The translations under genes were made by a program, and so were the position numbers. From Agrypnia vestita (Eukaryota > Arthropoda > Insecta > Trichoptera > Phryganeidae): a stretch of 64,000 bases of DNA. The stretch's first letter is position 1. Each line of letters starts with the position of its first letter. The DNA lies in the NCBI GenBank assembly GCA_016648135.1, contig JADDOH010005031.1, forward strand, positions 62,001-126,000, in the 5' to 3' direction. Below the pieces are notes generated by a model. That model ran no database searches, had not been told where the DNA came from, and saw nothing but the letters and a program-made list of their open reading frames with translations. This document shows, in pieces, positions 22,501 through 34,933 of this stretch.

Positions 22501-24600
22501 AGTGCGAATCACGAATTGTCTCACAGTCTGATAATATTTATGCCATTATAGAGTAAAAGTAGAAGAAAAGTTGTTCCCTCAAAGCACAAGGATTGTCTGT
22601 TTCTTGAGGGTATTTTAAGTACCTATATACATTTAGGTATTTAGAACTTTAGAACTAGCAGTTGGATCATGTACATTGAGATATATGACACATTTCTTTT
22701 ATTTCTGGGATCTTTCCTATTATTAAATTTTTTCGGTCCAAAATCGTTAACTTCATAGTTGATTAATTCTTATAAATCGAAAACAACGATGGTATTAGAC
22801 AATTGACAAGTGTAGACAAAGGACAAGGCATAGAAATACTTTATATGTGCATTGCGATACTATCTTCAAAGTTATACTTCACCATATATATAGTGGATAC
22901 AATTATACAGCATGCTAGCGAAAAAAATTGACCCAGATAAAAAAAATCAGAAAAAACAAAATTGAACACATAAAATTTGAGTATAAATAAAAAAAAATAC
23001 CAATAAATTAATTGCTATGTATGAGTAATATAATTTATAATTTTACATATTGCGCCTGATCCCTTGTATCAAAAGTAAACATTGAATCTAAACATGCTCG
23101 ATAATAATTCGCGAATACATCAACCATTTGCGAGTTTGAAAAATCATTTTTAATTTCTTTTCAGTGCTGCCCTAGAAAATCAAGTCTACTGCTTCCATAA
23201 ATTTTGAGTTTATAATACAACTTCAGCAGAATAGCTAAACAAAATGCATTTACCATACTTTTCACGCTCTACATAGATTACAATGTGCTAAAAGAGCGGT
23301 GGCGAACCTTTCTATGTGCGGTGCAAAAAATCCTAAATATTATTTATTGACTGTCTGATGTGCCGTGTAGTTTTTATTTTATTTCGTTTTTTAAAAACTA
23401 CATTTTCATATTTACAATAGCCACATTAAAAAGAGTTACCAAACATTTTTTTTATTAATTTTAATAAAACTGAATGAACTTTTTTAATAATTTCAGTTAA
23501 CTTTATGTACTGAATGTAATATGAAGAGTCTGGATATCCATGAGTTATCTATTGGAAGAAAAATCTGTAAATCTGCCAAAGGCAGTTGAAATAACTATGA
23601 TTAAATTACTTTCCTGCATATTATACAATAAATGTACTAGCTATGCTGCTAAGTTTATACACATACCTACATAGTTTTCTTTTCATTCTGAGTGTTTCCT
23701 AGGGCTTTCTTTGGGTTGATATTTCAACTTTTTCTATTTTTTAATGAAACAAAATAACAATTTTTATTACTCATTTATAAGAATTTACAAAGTTTGTAAA
23801 ATTATACAGATTTATGATCTAAATGAAAAATATTTTTGACCAATTTCCTGAAAATTTTTGATGTTCATTTTAGAGAGTTATCTATTGCTATAGTTAGTTT
23901 AGTTTGTAAGTTGATTACTTAAAACAACTTACAAGAAAGGTTGTAAGTTGTTTTAAGTAATCATCAACACTGAGATTTTATCTTCTTCATAAAATATAAG
24001 CATTGAAAGCGTTCATTTAAAAATTAGTACTTTATTAGTTTTTTCTCACAGCCTGACAGGTCGTAATAAAAAAATTGGCAAAAATTTACCACGGCCAAAT
24101 ATATTTTTAAAATATTTTTGACAGCCTAAATGGAAGAAAAACATTAGTTATAATATAGAAACATAATTAGTATTCACATTCTTCTTATAGTTGGCGGATT
24201 TCTAAAGTATTTGGAAGAAATGGTAAAATTTTTCCCATCTTTGAAAATGTTTCTAGGTCGCTAATAATATTGCAATAAATTCGCATCTCCTTAGTTCAAT
24301 AAATGATTTGTTATCAAGAAACAAATCTGGTATTTTTAGGAGATAACAGGATAACTAACTTTATAATAGAGATTCACATTAAAACCAAAATAGTATGGAT
24401 TTTGTGTAAAGGCATCTCTGACTACAAAAGGCATAATAATAAACTAGGACATTGATCAATATATCTAAAGCATTGGATTTAATAAATAGTAGTAGATCAA
24501 TCGCAAGTTGGCCTGCTAAATGGCCTTAAGATTTAGTACATTGTCATCAGTCTGGTTTCCACGAGCCTCAAGAAGTTCAGTGATCACTACTCGGAGTAGC
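19507..24600. other. Long intergenic stretch between BUD13 and FAM98 3' ends
   Basis: About 5 kb of AT-rich DNA without a convincing gene. Recognised pieces are an inverted sequence at 20260-20345 (cattttgcggtcctatttt against aaaataggacagcggcacc), a half copy of the TAA-type MITE at 21545-21615, and the hairpin at 23913-23962. The rest shows nothing I can name. Confidence 0.5.
23913..23962. repeat. Perfect 22-bp hairpin, 6-nt loop
   Basis: Arms 23913-23934 and 23941-23962 are exact reverse complements around gaaagg. It lies 0.7 kb beyond the FAM98 stop codon, so it could lie in or near the 3' UTR or be a separate foldback sequence. Confidence 0.65.
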
Positions 24601-24677
24601 AGAAATGACAAATAATAAGTCAAACATGAAATGCCACCTTTTGAATAATCGGATAGATAATTCGAAAGATGTATTTG

Positions 24678-27600
24678 TCAATTTCGTCCGCCTCTGTTAT
24701 AAGACGATCGCCCCCTGCCGGCTGAGCCTCCTCTGGAATAGGAGTTTGTCCGGTCATCATGTTCATTTTGGTATCTCCCCTTTCCTTGATTGCAACCCTG
24801 TGATTGGTAGCTTTGTACCTGACCCTGTTCTTGTTGCACGATGTAGGTTTGGTAATTTCCACCTCTCGAACTTTGATAACCGGCTGAAGATCCCCTGTTA
24901 CTGTCATAACTTGATTGACTGTTTCTGTCATCTTGATAGCTGCCTTGGCTGCTTCTGTTATCCTGGTAACCACCTCGATTCCCATCACTAAATCCACCTC
25001 TGTTACTATCGTATTTCCCTCTATTACCATCACTGTACCCGCCTCTATTACCATCACTGTACCCGCCTCTATTCCCATCACTATATCCGCCTCTATTAAC
25101 ATCGCTATATCCACCCCTATTCCCATCACTATATCCTCCTCTATTCCCATCGCTAAATCCGCCTCTATTCCCATCACTGTATCCACCTCTATTTCCATCT
25201 TGACCGCCTCTGTTACTGCCTCCTTGGTAGCCTCGGGTCATATCTTGGTAATTATTCTTATTGTTATCCTGCTGGAAACCCTGACCCCTTCCGCCCCGAT
25301 TTCCATCTCTGGACCTAGAGAAAGACAGACAATATTTATTGAAATAAACTGATAAATCTATTATATTGTTCGTTAGTCCAGACATGTTTGTTCTGTAAAA
25401 AAGTCGTTGCATAAAAAAATAAGCAAATTACATCAATTTGGTTTACTTTATTAATTTTTTATGCTATGTACAATAAGGATAATACAAAACATCACTTCTA
25501 TTCATCTTACTCCAATTTCAAGATAAATTTCCATACTAAGATATGAAACTGGAGGATTATCAATCAGGTGACTTAAAAGTCGATGCGTTTGGATTAACCT
25601 CCCCGGACTCATAATCGGAAAGGATAAATATAACCGTTTTTTAGTTTACAACATTTTTACAGTTCTTCGAATACTTCAAATTTGGATTTCAACATATCAC
25701 CAGTAATATCTATTGATGGTGAGCTTAACTAATTTGTAAAAGGATACAGTGCCAGATATTGATCTGATTTTTTTTTTACCAACTGTCGATCTATGTCTTC
25801 TGTAAGTGACACACATTTAACCTTCTCGGACTTAGTGCTTATGTTATACATTGTGTATGTAATCTCTCATAATGTTAAAAGGCTCACCTTTGATCAGCTG
25901 GTGCTTGATTCCATCCTCCTTGTACTCGCCCCCCTGGGCCACCAAATCCAGAAGCACCTCTCCCGCCGCCCCCGCGAGCTCCACCGCCGCCTCCACGACC
26001 GCCAACCTGTTAACGTTTGCAATACCATATATTATAACATTCCGATGAAAAATCTGTCTCTAGGCTCTGTGAGAAATAGCTTCAAACCTGGGATCTCTGC
26101 TGTTGCCAGGATGGCATTTCTGGTGGTGGTGGCTGCTGCTCAGAAGGTCTACCGCCTCTGTCCGGCACCTGAAAGCAAAAAAAAACTATGTACACTCAAT
26201 TGTGTAAAAAAAAAGAGTTAAGTGTACTGAAAATTTTTGAAGAAAGTCTTTATACAGGGCATCTCACAGCTAGTAGCAAAAACTTTACGGGTGAATTTAT
26301 GCCTTGATAACGACGAGTCGCAAATGTCCAAGCAACCATGACCTAAATCAAAAGTTATGTTACATTTTTTTTTCTGACTTATTTTTTGCAAAGAGTTGAA
26401 CTATCATTACAATAATTTATATTAATTGTGAAAAATTTATTCACTTCAATACAACTCAAATAAAATGTGAAAACCCTTTTAAAAAAAAAACTATTTTAAA
26501 ATTTTGCATGTTTTTATCATTTTAATTAACTAAGTGGGATGTAGAAAAGTTTGTGTACATAATATATAAATGATTAAAAAACTATAATGAAAACTCGGTT
26601 CACAAACGTATTGCTTTTTTAAAAAATATTCTCTCTCCCTCCACCTTCCACTTACTCTCCTCAGTACAAGCAAAGCAAAAATACATTTAAATTTATTTGG
26701 TCTATGTGTATTGGTAACCCAACCTACAAACATGACTTCCAATGGGAAAATTTCTTTTTGATTAGTCTTCTTCCGGAAGAAGTTCAAAAACCTTGGTTCC
26801 ATAATCATCAAATGAAATACGATTGAAAAACCGCTAAAGACTTGCAAATTGTATAAGCAAGGAATGATATAAATAATTACCTATCTACCTAAATTTATTT
26901 ACGACCTACAACACAAGAAATATTCTTAAGCATTCAACTGCCTTAAGTTTATGGCTTATTAGCATACTTTACAAATGTTTATTAGAATACGGCCTACCCT
27001 GCCGATGACCACGCTATTCACGCTACTCCTTGTATTAACTCTGACGACAGCGTCTGAGGTCTTCCTGAGGGCAAGCAGGTCACTCCTAGCCGCCAAGAAG
27101 TCACTCAGCTGGATAGCGGAGTGGGCCTTCATCTTCTGACGCAGGGGGCGGTACACAGCCTCAATTCTTTCACGGGAGTTGCCTTTGTCACCTTTCCACT
27201 AGAATTGTATACAAGTATGGTTTTATTTTAAAATATGTAATAAAAATATACATACTTTAATTTTTCTTTAATATTTTATTAACATACATGGCCACAAAGC
27301 CTTAAAACACTTTACAAATAAATAATTCACAGAAAAAATAAAGTAAAAAGAAGAAAACGTTGGTTAACAGAATATATAAAAGAATAATACGGTACAAAAA
27401 TATACATTATATAGAAAAGTACACAAAAGTTTTGGAATCATCAAGTTTGAAGAACAGGCAAAATCAGAGAGTAGATCCCAAAAATCACTGCATTGCAGAA
27501 CTTTAATAAACTAAATGTAGGAAAAAGAAAAATGTAAGCAAAAAATTTTGCATTTTAAGGTACGTGTAGTACATACAATATATTTTTGACAGGTCGCGCA

Positions 27601-30600
27601 GAAGTGTGTCAAGTTTTTTGTAAAAAGACTATTTGAAATTTTGTCAACAAAAATAGTCTCGATGATAAAATGATAAACATTTCCACAGGCACAATACTTT
27701 GACTTTTTCAGTTGTCAAGAAGCCAATGAGTACCTGCGAAAGATGTGGAAATTATTGTATTAATAAGGCCCGGTTGTTTCAAGTTGGATTTAAATAAAAG
27801 TTCATTTAAAGCTTAGATTTTTAGGGAAACGGATCGTTTGATTGGTGGAGAACGCAAAAATCTATGCTTTAAATGAACTTTTACTTTAATCGAACTTGAA
27901 ACAACTGGCCCTAAGTAAATAATAGTGTACCAATAAAATATATTAACACAGTTTATGTAGATCAAACCTCAAAACTCTGAATGGTACAGTCCAGCCTCGT
28001 GATCAACATTTCTCTCCTCATGCGATATTCATCAACCATCTGCTTATGCAAATCCTCCATTTCCTTCCACTGTTTCTCTGTCAGAGATTGGTTGTACAAA
28101 GGCTTTCCTGTGTAATTTTCACCTGAAAAAGTATCAGCCTATTACAACATTTTACATAATTTCTATTTACGGCACATTTATTAAACAGATGTAATATAAA
28201 TATATAATGTTTATGAAAATAGACATTTACTCAAATCTCTAAACACTAGATGTGAGTAAGACCTGTTCTGTCTGAAGATATGTTTCAATCTGTACACCAA
28301 AAAGAACCGGTCTTTTAGACCAGCAGTTGCTAAAGTGGTGGTCTGTGAGAAATTTTTTCTCAATATATTTAACATAAAAAATTCCAATTAGTAGTCCGTA
28401 GGATTTAAAATTATGAATTTAGTGGTCCGTGAGATCCAAAGTTTGGCGACCTCTGTTATAAACCCATTCTTTTCGAATGATATAGTTCACATAGATCAAT
28501 AACTCATTTTGGTGTTTGACTCATCATTCGGTGGAACATCGATTGTATCAATGAACTTTATGTTGTAATACGGAGTAAAAAGGTCTTTAGCAAAAGGGTT
28601 ATTACAATTCTATACAACGAAACGCACGCCGAACCATTTGAATATTTTTTTGTTAAGCACTTATTTTACAAGATATGTATGTTGATATTATACGATATTG
28701 AATACAAGCCGTTCGTAAACAAAGTGTTCCAAACGGATCCTAAGCATATCTCGTAATATGAGAAGGTATAATGTTTAGATTCGGGCTTTGATTTTTAGTT
28801 ACTTGCTGGTGGTTACGATTGCGCAGGGCCAGTTTTTCAGTAGATTATACCTACATATATATTTCAATAGATTTACATTATACCTACATATACATTTCCA
28901 TCACTAGTACTAAATATGGAAATTCAATTACATCAAACATAATAATTTCGTTGCCTATCAGTCTGTCTGTCTCCGTCACTTTGTGTAACGACTGTAATTT
29001 CGTTCGAATACACGGCTAAAAAAATGGTCGGAGATGGAGCTTGAACTCCGGGCCACCAAACCCGAACTGGCCGATTAACGCATGCTGCTACGGCCGTCTC
29101 TCCATAGACCACAAAAAAGATGCTATAAATATATATTAAGGCTTAGCAAAGACGCGAATCAATTTTCCGTCATTTGTGACGGGTTACAGCTAGTTAATTA
29201 TTAAAACTAATAATGTAACTTCATCTCACACACATTATTCCAAGTGGAAATTTGAGGGCTTACTATTATTATTTGATTTTTAAAACAGTCCCATTTGAAA
29301 TATTTTTAGAATTACGAACATATCAAAAATAAACACAAATAAAAAATTGGACTCAACAAATACCTAGGCACACATCGAAAAACTGAACATACCAACAAAA
29401 TAATTAGCGCAAGAAATCATTCTTTATTGAATAGGTACAGGCGTATTCATCACTTAAAATCGCAATGACATGTGACTCAGTTATGGACTTGTAATTTATC
29501 AATTGTGTATCGTTCCTGTTTCGGTCTCAAGATATTTTGGATCTCTAGTTCAATTGTTCATTCTAGTTCACGCGAACTAGATTGAACTGGAATTGGGTAC
29601 TGCACTTCTAGTTCGGTGTAACTGACCTGTTTATTCGCGAACTACCCATCTTTATGTATTTACGTAGCTCTGACGAGAGACCAACTAGATCTTTGTTTTA
29701 CATTTTCCTTCGCCTATGAATTTTGTTAGTTGAAATGTATGCAAGTAATAATCCAATTATAATATAATCCAGTAGCCAATTCAAAGATTGTGCCAATAAT
29801 AGTAATGTACCCAATGCTTTGTGTTTCGCACACGATCAATCCAGCGACATAAAATTGGACACTTTAAATTTAATAAAAATAACAATAAATGGCCGTGTGT
29901 GTGTGTGTATGTTGGTTCCTGTTCAATGAACTCATGTGTAAATAAACATCGCCTGCGAAAAGCAATTAGTGAATCATTGTTGACCGCATATGAATGAAAA
30001 GGGGTCATTAAGACGAAAAACAAAATGGCCGACGCAATTCTGGAAATAGGGGGCGGAGCTGAAGAGCTCATTAAGCCGCCCGCCATTTTGTCTTTCATTC
30101 ACTAATGGGCTAATGATATCATATCTAGAAATTATAATGTGTTTGTTTATATTTTATGTTCATTGTGTATATAATTGTTACTATAAGGTTTATGTTTTGA
30201 TTTAGTTGTAAGATTTTCTTTCCGCGTCGAGGCCTCGACCAACTTGCATAACTTTAAGAATTTTTTGATTTTATATGTATGTTTATATGTAAATTGTATT
30301 TTTTGTTTAAAATAAAATGAGTGGAATTAGCGGTCTTATTACCGACGAATCCTGACGGGAGATAGAAGGTTTTCTGCATTATTAGGACATCCGCGAGATT
30401 CGGAAACAAACGTATCTCACTGTGGGGGATGACGGCCGATCGCGCGGATTAAATTAAATAGTAAAAAATATGTTTTTTGCCAGTTTTTTAGATAACTGCG
30501 CAGTAGATTTGAAAGGCCGTTCAAATGGTCGCGCAGGTCAGCGTTTGAACGCGGCATGTCGGCGCCAACCGGGGGCCGCTGGTTTATGGACCAGACGTTC

Positions 30601-33600
30601 ACGGCGCGTGAAGAGTTTGCCACGCCGTAAAACAAGAAAGTTCACGAGATGAACTCAGAAAAAGTGCACAAAACCTGGCGTGTTGTATATCGTTGGATTC
30701 AGCATGTCATTTCCTGTCAGAATTCGTTATAAAATAAATAATCGGATTAGTTTGGAAGGAGATACATCGAGAGATAGGAATCGGCCTTTTAGAGGCGATT
30801 TATGAGCGCCGACACATCCGGACACATTGGTCCTAATTAAATTCACATGCGGATGTGCCAGGCGTTCAATTTGATGTAACATTTGTATATAAACACCTCC
30901 CTGTTCGAAAGATAATTTGGCTAGACGGGCAAAATGGACTATCTAGAGGATGCGCCGGCACGGTATCGCCCGAGCGGGCGACTTTGGTCCGCTCGGGGAT
31001 GCTGCGCCCATCACCATCCACCACTGGGCATTCTCGAGATGTTTCTCCCCTCCATCACTAATCCCATTTTGACCGTTAATTTCCCGTTATGTCTAGATTT
31101 TAAGTATAAATAAAGGAAGATTCCGTAGACCCAGCATCCTCAGTTCGCCGAGATTACTTTTACATCGTTACGCTGCCGGTCCGCGGAATCATTTTTTGAT
31201 AAAAAAGTGCCTTTTATTTTTTATTTAATTTCCTGAAAAAGTGTTTGTGAAATTTCTAATTTACCTTTTTGTTAAAAATAATAACTTGTACCTTCATACT
31301 GAATTTCTCCCACCGTAACGCGGAGACCCACCCTATATTTAACTCGGGTTTTAAAATATTTTGGGAATTTTTCAATAGTTTTTTCGAACTTGGTATGGCC
31401 CTGTGCGTACCACTTTGCCTTTCAATAGTTTTTAGTAATGTAATGAAGAATGTATAGAATACTTGTTATCTTGAAGGATTTTTGTTATCTAGATCTATAT
31501 TATTGTAAAAAATGTAGAACCGTTGAAATAAATAAGTAACAATATTTTGCTGATACCTTCTTGCTGAATGACCATCTTCAATTTTTCCTTTAGTTTTTGG
31601 AAGAGCAAATTGACCGTGATGTTAGGAGGAGGTTGACTCATTTTCAGGGCATCCAAGATATCCTTCAAGTTCTTGGCCGTGGCTGTCTCGTGCTGTAAAT
31701 GAAAATTTTATCACTATAATAAATTCTGGAATAAAGTTATATTTATTTATTTAATACTTTCACACAAGAATCAGCAAATAGATAAGTACTACTAGAATTG
31801 AAAAATTTAAAATGACGAAAGTATTTGAGAAAGAGTAGCGGATATTGTTATTATTCATTTTGGCTACAGTGAATGGGCACCCACCGTTTACCCAGGACCA
31901 TTTTATGAGCGAAAGCTCCCATATCGGTCCTACTCATGAATTACCAGGTTGACAGATTTTACTCTAAAGACCATACCATGCTGTGTCATGTAAAGGGGAC
32001 ATGGTACAAATGGCCGCAAAAGTTCACTCACTATACCTCTCTCCTGCAGTATCTGGTTTGTTGAACAGTTACATGTTTTATAAAGAGCCAGAAAAAATTA
32101 ACAATGTCAGTATAAAAGTTTATACACTTCTAACAATTATGAAGTTTAAAAAACAGAACATTGAAGGAAAGAGAGGACACTCACATTAAGGGAAGGATAA
32201 TACATTGAGATAGAAAAGGCAGGGTTCAGTTTTAGCATCACGAGTCCAAAATAGAGATAGACAATCATCCACGAACCAGTTCCCAATGCGACACCCACAT
32301 CAGTAGGAACTCCCGGAAGAACCCGAGGTTTCTTCCTTCATGTGTGAGGTCATCATTTCAAGAAGAACAATGCCCCATTCCTTCCAAACCTTCTAGCCAG
32401 GCGCGTGCAGTAAAAAAATTGATGCATGACTTGTATTTAAACATATATTTTAGAAAAAAAAATTGAAATTAAATATTTATCTGGCAGAATATTATGAAAT
32501 GTTAAAATCTGAATAATATGTCAATTAATTATTGTGATATGGATATGACGAGATATATCTCTTATTTATATTTATTTTCAAAATATATGTTTAGAAAAAA
32601 GTCATGCTTCTTGTTCTCACTGCACGCCCCTGCCTCTATCCTCTTTTGTGTCCTTTAAGATCGAAAATCATGTTGGTATTACAAGGGGCTAACTTACAAG
32701 GGTGACTTCCATGGCGGAGCTGTTTTCTTGAGGCTTTTCCACGGCCAACATCCGGACAGCCATCAGTTCTGATAGCAGATAATCTAGCAACAGAAGGCGA
32801 TCCGCCCTCTTTTGTAGTCTTGAAGACATGTGACCTGGCGACATAATAATATTGCTTGAGTTTTATATACTTTTGTTTGACAACATTTTGAGAAAAATTT
32901 ATTTATCCTCTTTTTTTTTAATGTAATTTAAATGTAGACTTTCAGCTGTTTTAAGAAGATTACTCACCAGTAACTAAACACAAATACGGACATCCCAATT
33001 CCTTGAGAAAAGAGCTCAACTCCAGCAAGAAATGGCTGGCATCATCAGGTCCTGTGGTTCCGCTGACTGACTCTTCGAGCGAACAGAGACTCCGCAGCTC
33101 TTCAGCGAGCATGTGAACTAAATTGGTAAAATCTGGGGACTTGGGGCCTGCGTCCAGTGCTAGCTCGAGGGCCTCAGGATTCGTGAGGGGGCCCTCATAA
33201 CTGTTAAAGATATCACAATGTTACTGACATAGTAGTCAAATAGTTAGTTGATTGCTGAAAAAGACCTTACTTTTGGATGATTTCATGTATGAAATATAAT
33301 CAGGATGTAAAAAAGCTAGTCTACAATATCTTACAGGTAAACTCTTGTCTAAATTATGAGTGGAAAATTTTCAAGTAATAATGTCCAAATATATGGAGAT
33401 ATAAGCGACTTTGAAGATTGCTGTTTTTTCTTCAATATTTCTGATTTTATACTTTGTAAAATGATGACAAATGGACAAAAATGATAGACAATAAAGTAAT
33501 CTTCTGTGTGTATTTTTCTGGGATATTCTGCCAGATATATGTGACCTCTCTGGCCGATGTTTCAGATCCCATTGCAGGGTCTATCATCAGGGCTGAGGTG

Positions 33601-34664
33601 ATGAGCACGTGTTGATGTGTAGGTTAAGTAATGGCTTGTAATACCGTACCGAAGTCAGGATGTGTATAAATTTGTGTTAGGCTAAATACTAGCTTGCGAT
33701 ACCGAGTACGGTACTGCTGGGAATGCTACAACCGAACCATCACACTTGACCATGTGTAAAATATCATTGGCTGACGTAGCATGCGCATGTGAATAATGTA
33801 TCAACAAGACGGGAATTTCACGCCTTATATTTTCACCAAAAAAATATTATTTTATTTGTGATTATTTTATCAATTATACTTTTCCTATTAAAAATAAATG
33901 TTCAGTTGTATCTTTGACCTAGGCTGTGGGCCTGGAACGGATTACCCCTAAATACTCATATTTATATAGAGTGAATGTGATTCTAGAACAAATAACAATC
34001 ATTCTAAAATGCCTAAATATCCAATTTTATATGATATGTAAAAATATTCATTTGTACATTTTTTAAATCAAAAATATCACAAAATTGCAAGGTTTGGTCA
34101 CATTGACATTATTCGTCTTTGCATTTTAAAGAAAAAAATATTTTTTGGAATATGTTTTATGTAAAAAAAAAATAACACAAATAGGTATTTTTAAGAATTA
34201 GAAGAAAATAATAGAAATAAAAAATAACATTTGGAAAAATGGTAATCTATATTAATTTTCATGAATACTTTTAAACTGTCAATATCGACTGCAAAAACGT
34301 CTATAATAAGGAATAATATATAAATTTTGAGGAAAATATGAGTTAAGAAAATGAAGTTGGCAAATTTTTTGACATTTCGTCATTCACATTTTTGAATAAA
34401 CAACTGTTAGTACACATTTTTATTGAAAAAAATTAAGGCCGATCAATCATCATAAGTGTAATTGTACACCTAAACAACACATAAGAGGATAAGTATTAGT
34501 TATAAATACGTGTAATGAGAAATAATGTCCGCGTCACTTATTTCCACTAGAGAAGTTTCTAACCCTGGATAATTTCAGACCACGTTGAAAGGTAGAAAAA
34601 GTTAATAATTTAAATTAAACCATTACCCAATATCTGCCAAAGCATCAATAACATCATTTTCCAT
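24678..34664 (-). CDS. FAM98: FAM98A/B homologue with long RGG tail (complete, 9 coding exons)
   Basis: FAM98 proteins are RNA-associated partners of DDX1 and the RTCB tRNA-ligase complex; vertebrate FAM98A is also a PRMT1 substrate. Exons on the minus strand: 34664-34627, 33200-32968, 32834-32698, 31692-31557, 28122-27968, 27198-26998, 26168-26088, 26006-25888, 25314-24678. All are GT-AG and phases join to 578 residues. The N-terminus reads MENDVIDALADIGYEGPLT, matching the family start. The conserved FAM98 domain (about residues 5-300) includes ELGCPYLCLVTG, LLLLDYLLSELMAVRML, SQPPPNITV, KQWKEMEDLH and LSDFLAARSDLL. A linker VPDRGGRPSEQQPPPPEMP follows, as in vertebrate FAM98A. The tail (about 328-578) is Gly/Arg/Asn/Ser-rich with a GNRGGYSD tandem repeat, a likely arginine-methylation and phase-separation segment. 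Identity is firm; whether it corresponds to vertebrate A, B or C is not decidable, since insects usually carry one copy. Confidence 0.94.
24977..25202 (-). repeat. In-frame 24-bp coding minisatellite in FAM98
   Basis: About nine 24-bp units encode GNRGGYSD with small variants (GGFSD, SDVN, GKYDSN). Units differ mostly at synonymous or conservative positions. The repeat expands the RGG tail while keeping the frame. The opposite strand is also open but reads as a shadow. Confidence 0.85.
26255..26520 (+). mobile_element. Tc1/mariner-like foldback MITE copy in FAM98 intron
   Basis: Starts cagggcatctcacagctagt after TATA, then agcaaaaactttacgggtg, ccatgacctaaatcaa and tctgacttattttttgcaa, all shared with the copies at 51225-51490 and 59493-59985. 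The right arm is not clearly complete. Confidence 0.55.
27767..27911. mobile_element. Complete Harbinger-like MITE, 145 bp
   Basis: Terminal arms of about 46 bp (ggcccggttgtttcaagttg... against gggccagttgtttcaagttc...) are inverted with few mismatches, and the element is bordered by TAA on both sides (27764-27766, 27912-27914). A 3-bp TAA/TTA duplication fits PIF/Harbinger. Located in FAM98 intron 5. Other single arms of the family are at 6084, 14825, 15606 and 21545. Confidence 0.75.
28930..29193 (+). mobile_element. Helitron-like element with internal tRNA-like promoter
   Basis: The 3' end has the hairpin CCGTCA-TTTG-TGACGG (29167-29182), then gttacag and CTAG (29190-29193) followed by T, the classic Helitron terminus. 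Inside, on the minus strand, a tRNA-like unit has box A near gccgtagcagcatgcg and box B ggagttcaagctcc (29105-29025). The left part includes ctgtctgtctccgtc and cataataatttcgtt, shared with the copy at 41571-41735. It lies in FAM98 intron 4. Confidence 0.6.
29990..31250. other. GC-elevated block in FAM98 intron 4, possible LTR element remnant
   Basis: Within the largest FAM98 intron, 30000-31200 is clearly more GC-rich than surrounding DNA. It holds cagcgtttgaacgcggcatg, gcacggtatcgcccgagcgg, TATA-like sequences (tatataaacacc near 30887; tataaataaagg near 31104) and an AATAAA. At 30000-30110 there are near-inverted acaaaatggcc/gccattttgt sequences. No protein domain is recognised. It could be a solo LTR beginning near TGTGGGGGATGACGG (30420). 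Confidence 0.3.
31865..31960. repeat. Dispersed repeat shared with 56320-56400
   Basis: Both copies contain acccacc, then acccagg, then gctcccata followed by cggtcctac or cggccctac, in the same order and spacing. Class unknown. This copy is in FAM98 intron 3. Confidence 0.45.
32398..32632. mobile_element. hAT-like MITE in FAM98 intron
   Basis: Ends CAGGCGCGTGCAGTA and (reverse complement) CAGGGGCGTGCAGTG are inverted terminal repeats; 8-bp flanks cttctagc and cctctatc match at 6 of 8. The interior matches the better preserved copy at 58939-59151 (attttagaaaaaaaaattga; agtcatgct). Non-autonomous, 235 bp. Confidence 0.65.
33500..33620 (-). repeat. Repeat with hammerhead-ribozyme-like core
   Basis: The minus strand reads CCTGATGA at 33591-33584, then a loop closed by AGACCC/GGGATCT, then GAAAC at 33563-33559. 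The following catcggccagagaggtc resembles the repeat at 39600-39690. It lies in FAM98 intron 1. Pattern suggests a Penelope-like or other hammerhead-bearing retroelement, by inference only. Confidence 0.4.
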
Positions 34665-34933
34665 AATGTGAACTTTTTATATTGACAATATCGTTTGAAA
34701 TGACAGTAAATCGCGTAAAGCAGGCAGCGGCGCGAGAAAATACGAAGATCGAGGGGAATGAATTCTTTTTCTTAGGCTGACATCTATGGAATGACACGAA
34801 TGGCTTCGTCAACACTGAAAATAGAAGATGTTTTTTAATATAACAGGGGTATGTTGTTACAAAAGAACTGAGAAAGTCCCATGTTAGACTTATTTATTTT
34901 TTCCTTCCAATTACGTTTAAAATTTATTTAAGA

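Noticed and set aside
24605..25352. Long open frames overlapping the FAM98 tail (plus strand, and a second minus-strand frame rich in MGIE repeats)
   Set aside because: They are shadows of the 24-bp coding minisatellite in other frames; the spliced FAM98 frame explains the sequence.
29881..29910. Signal in the GTGTGT run
   Set aside because: Short dinucleotide repeat of no special structure.
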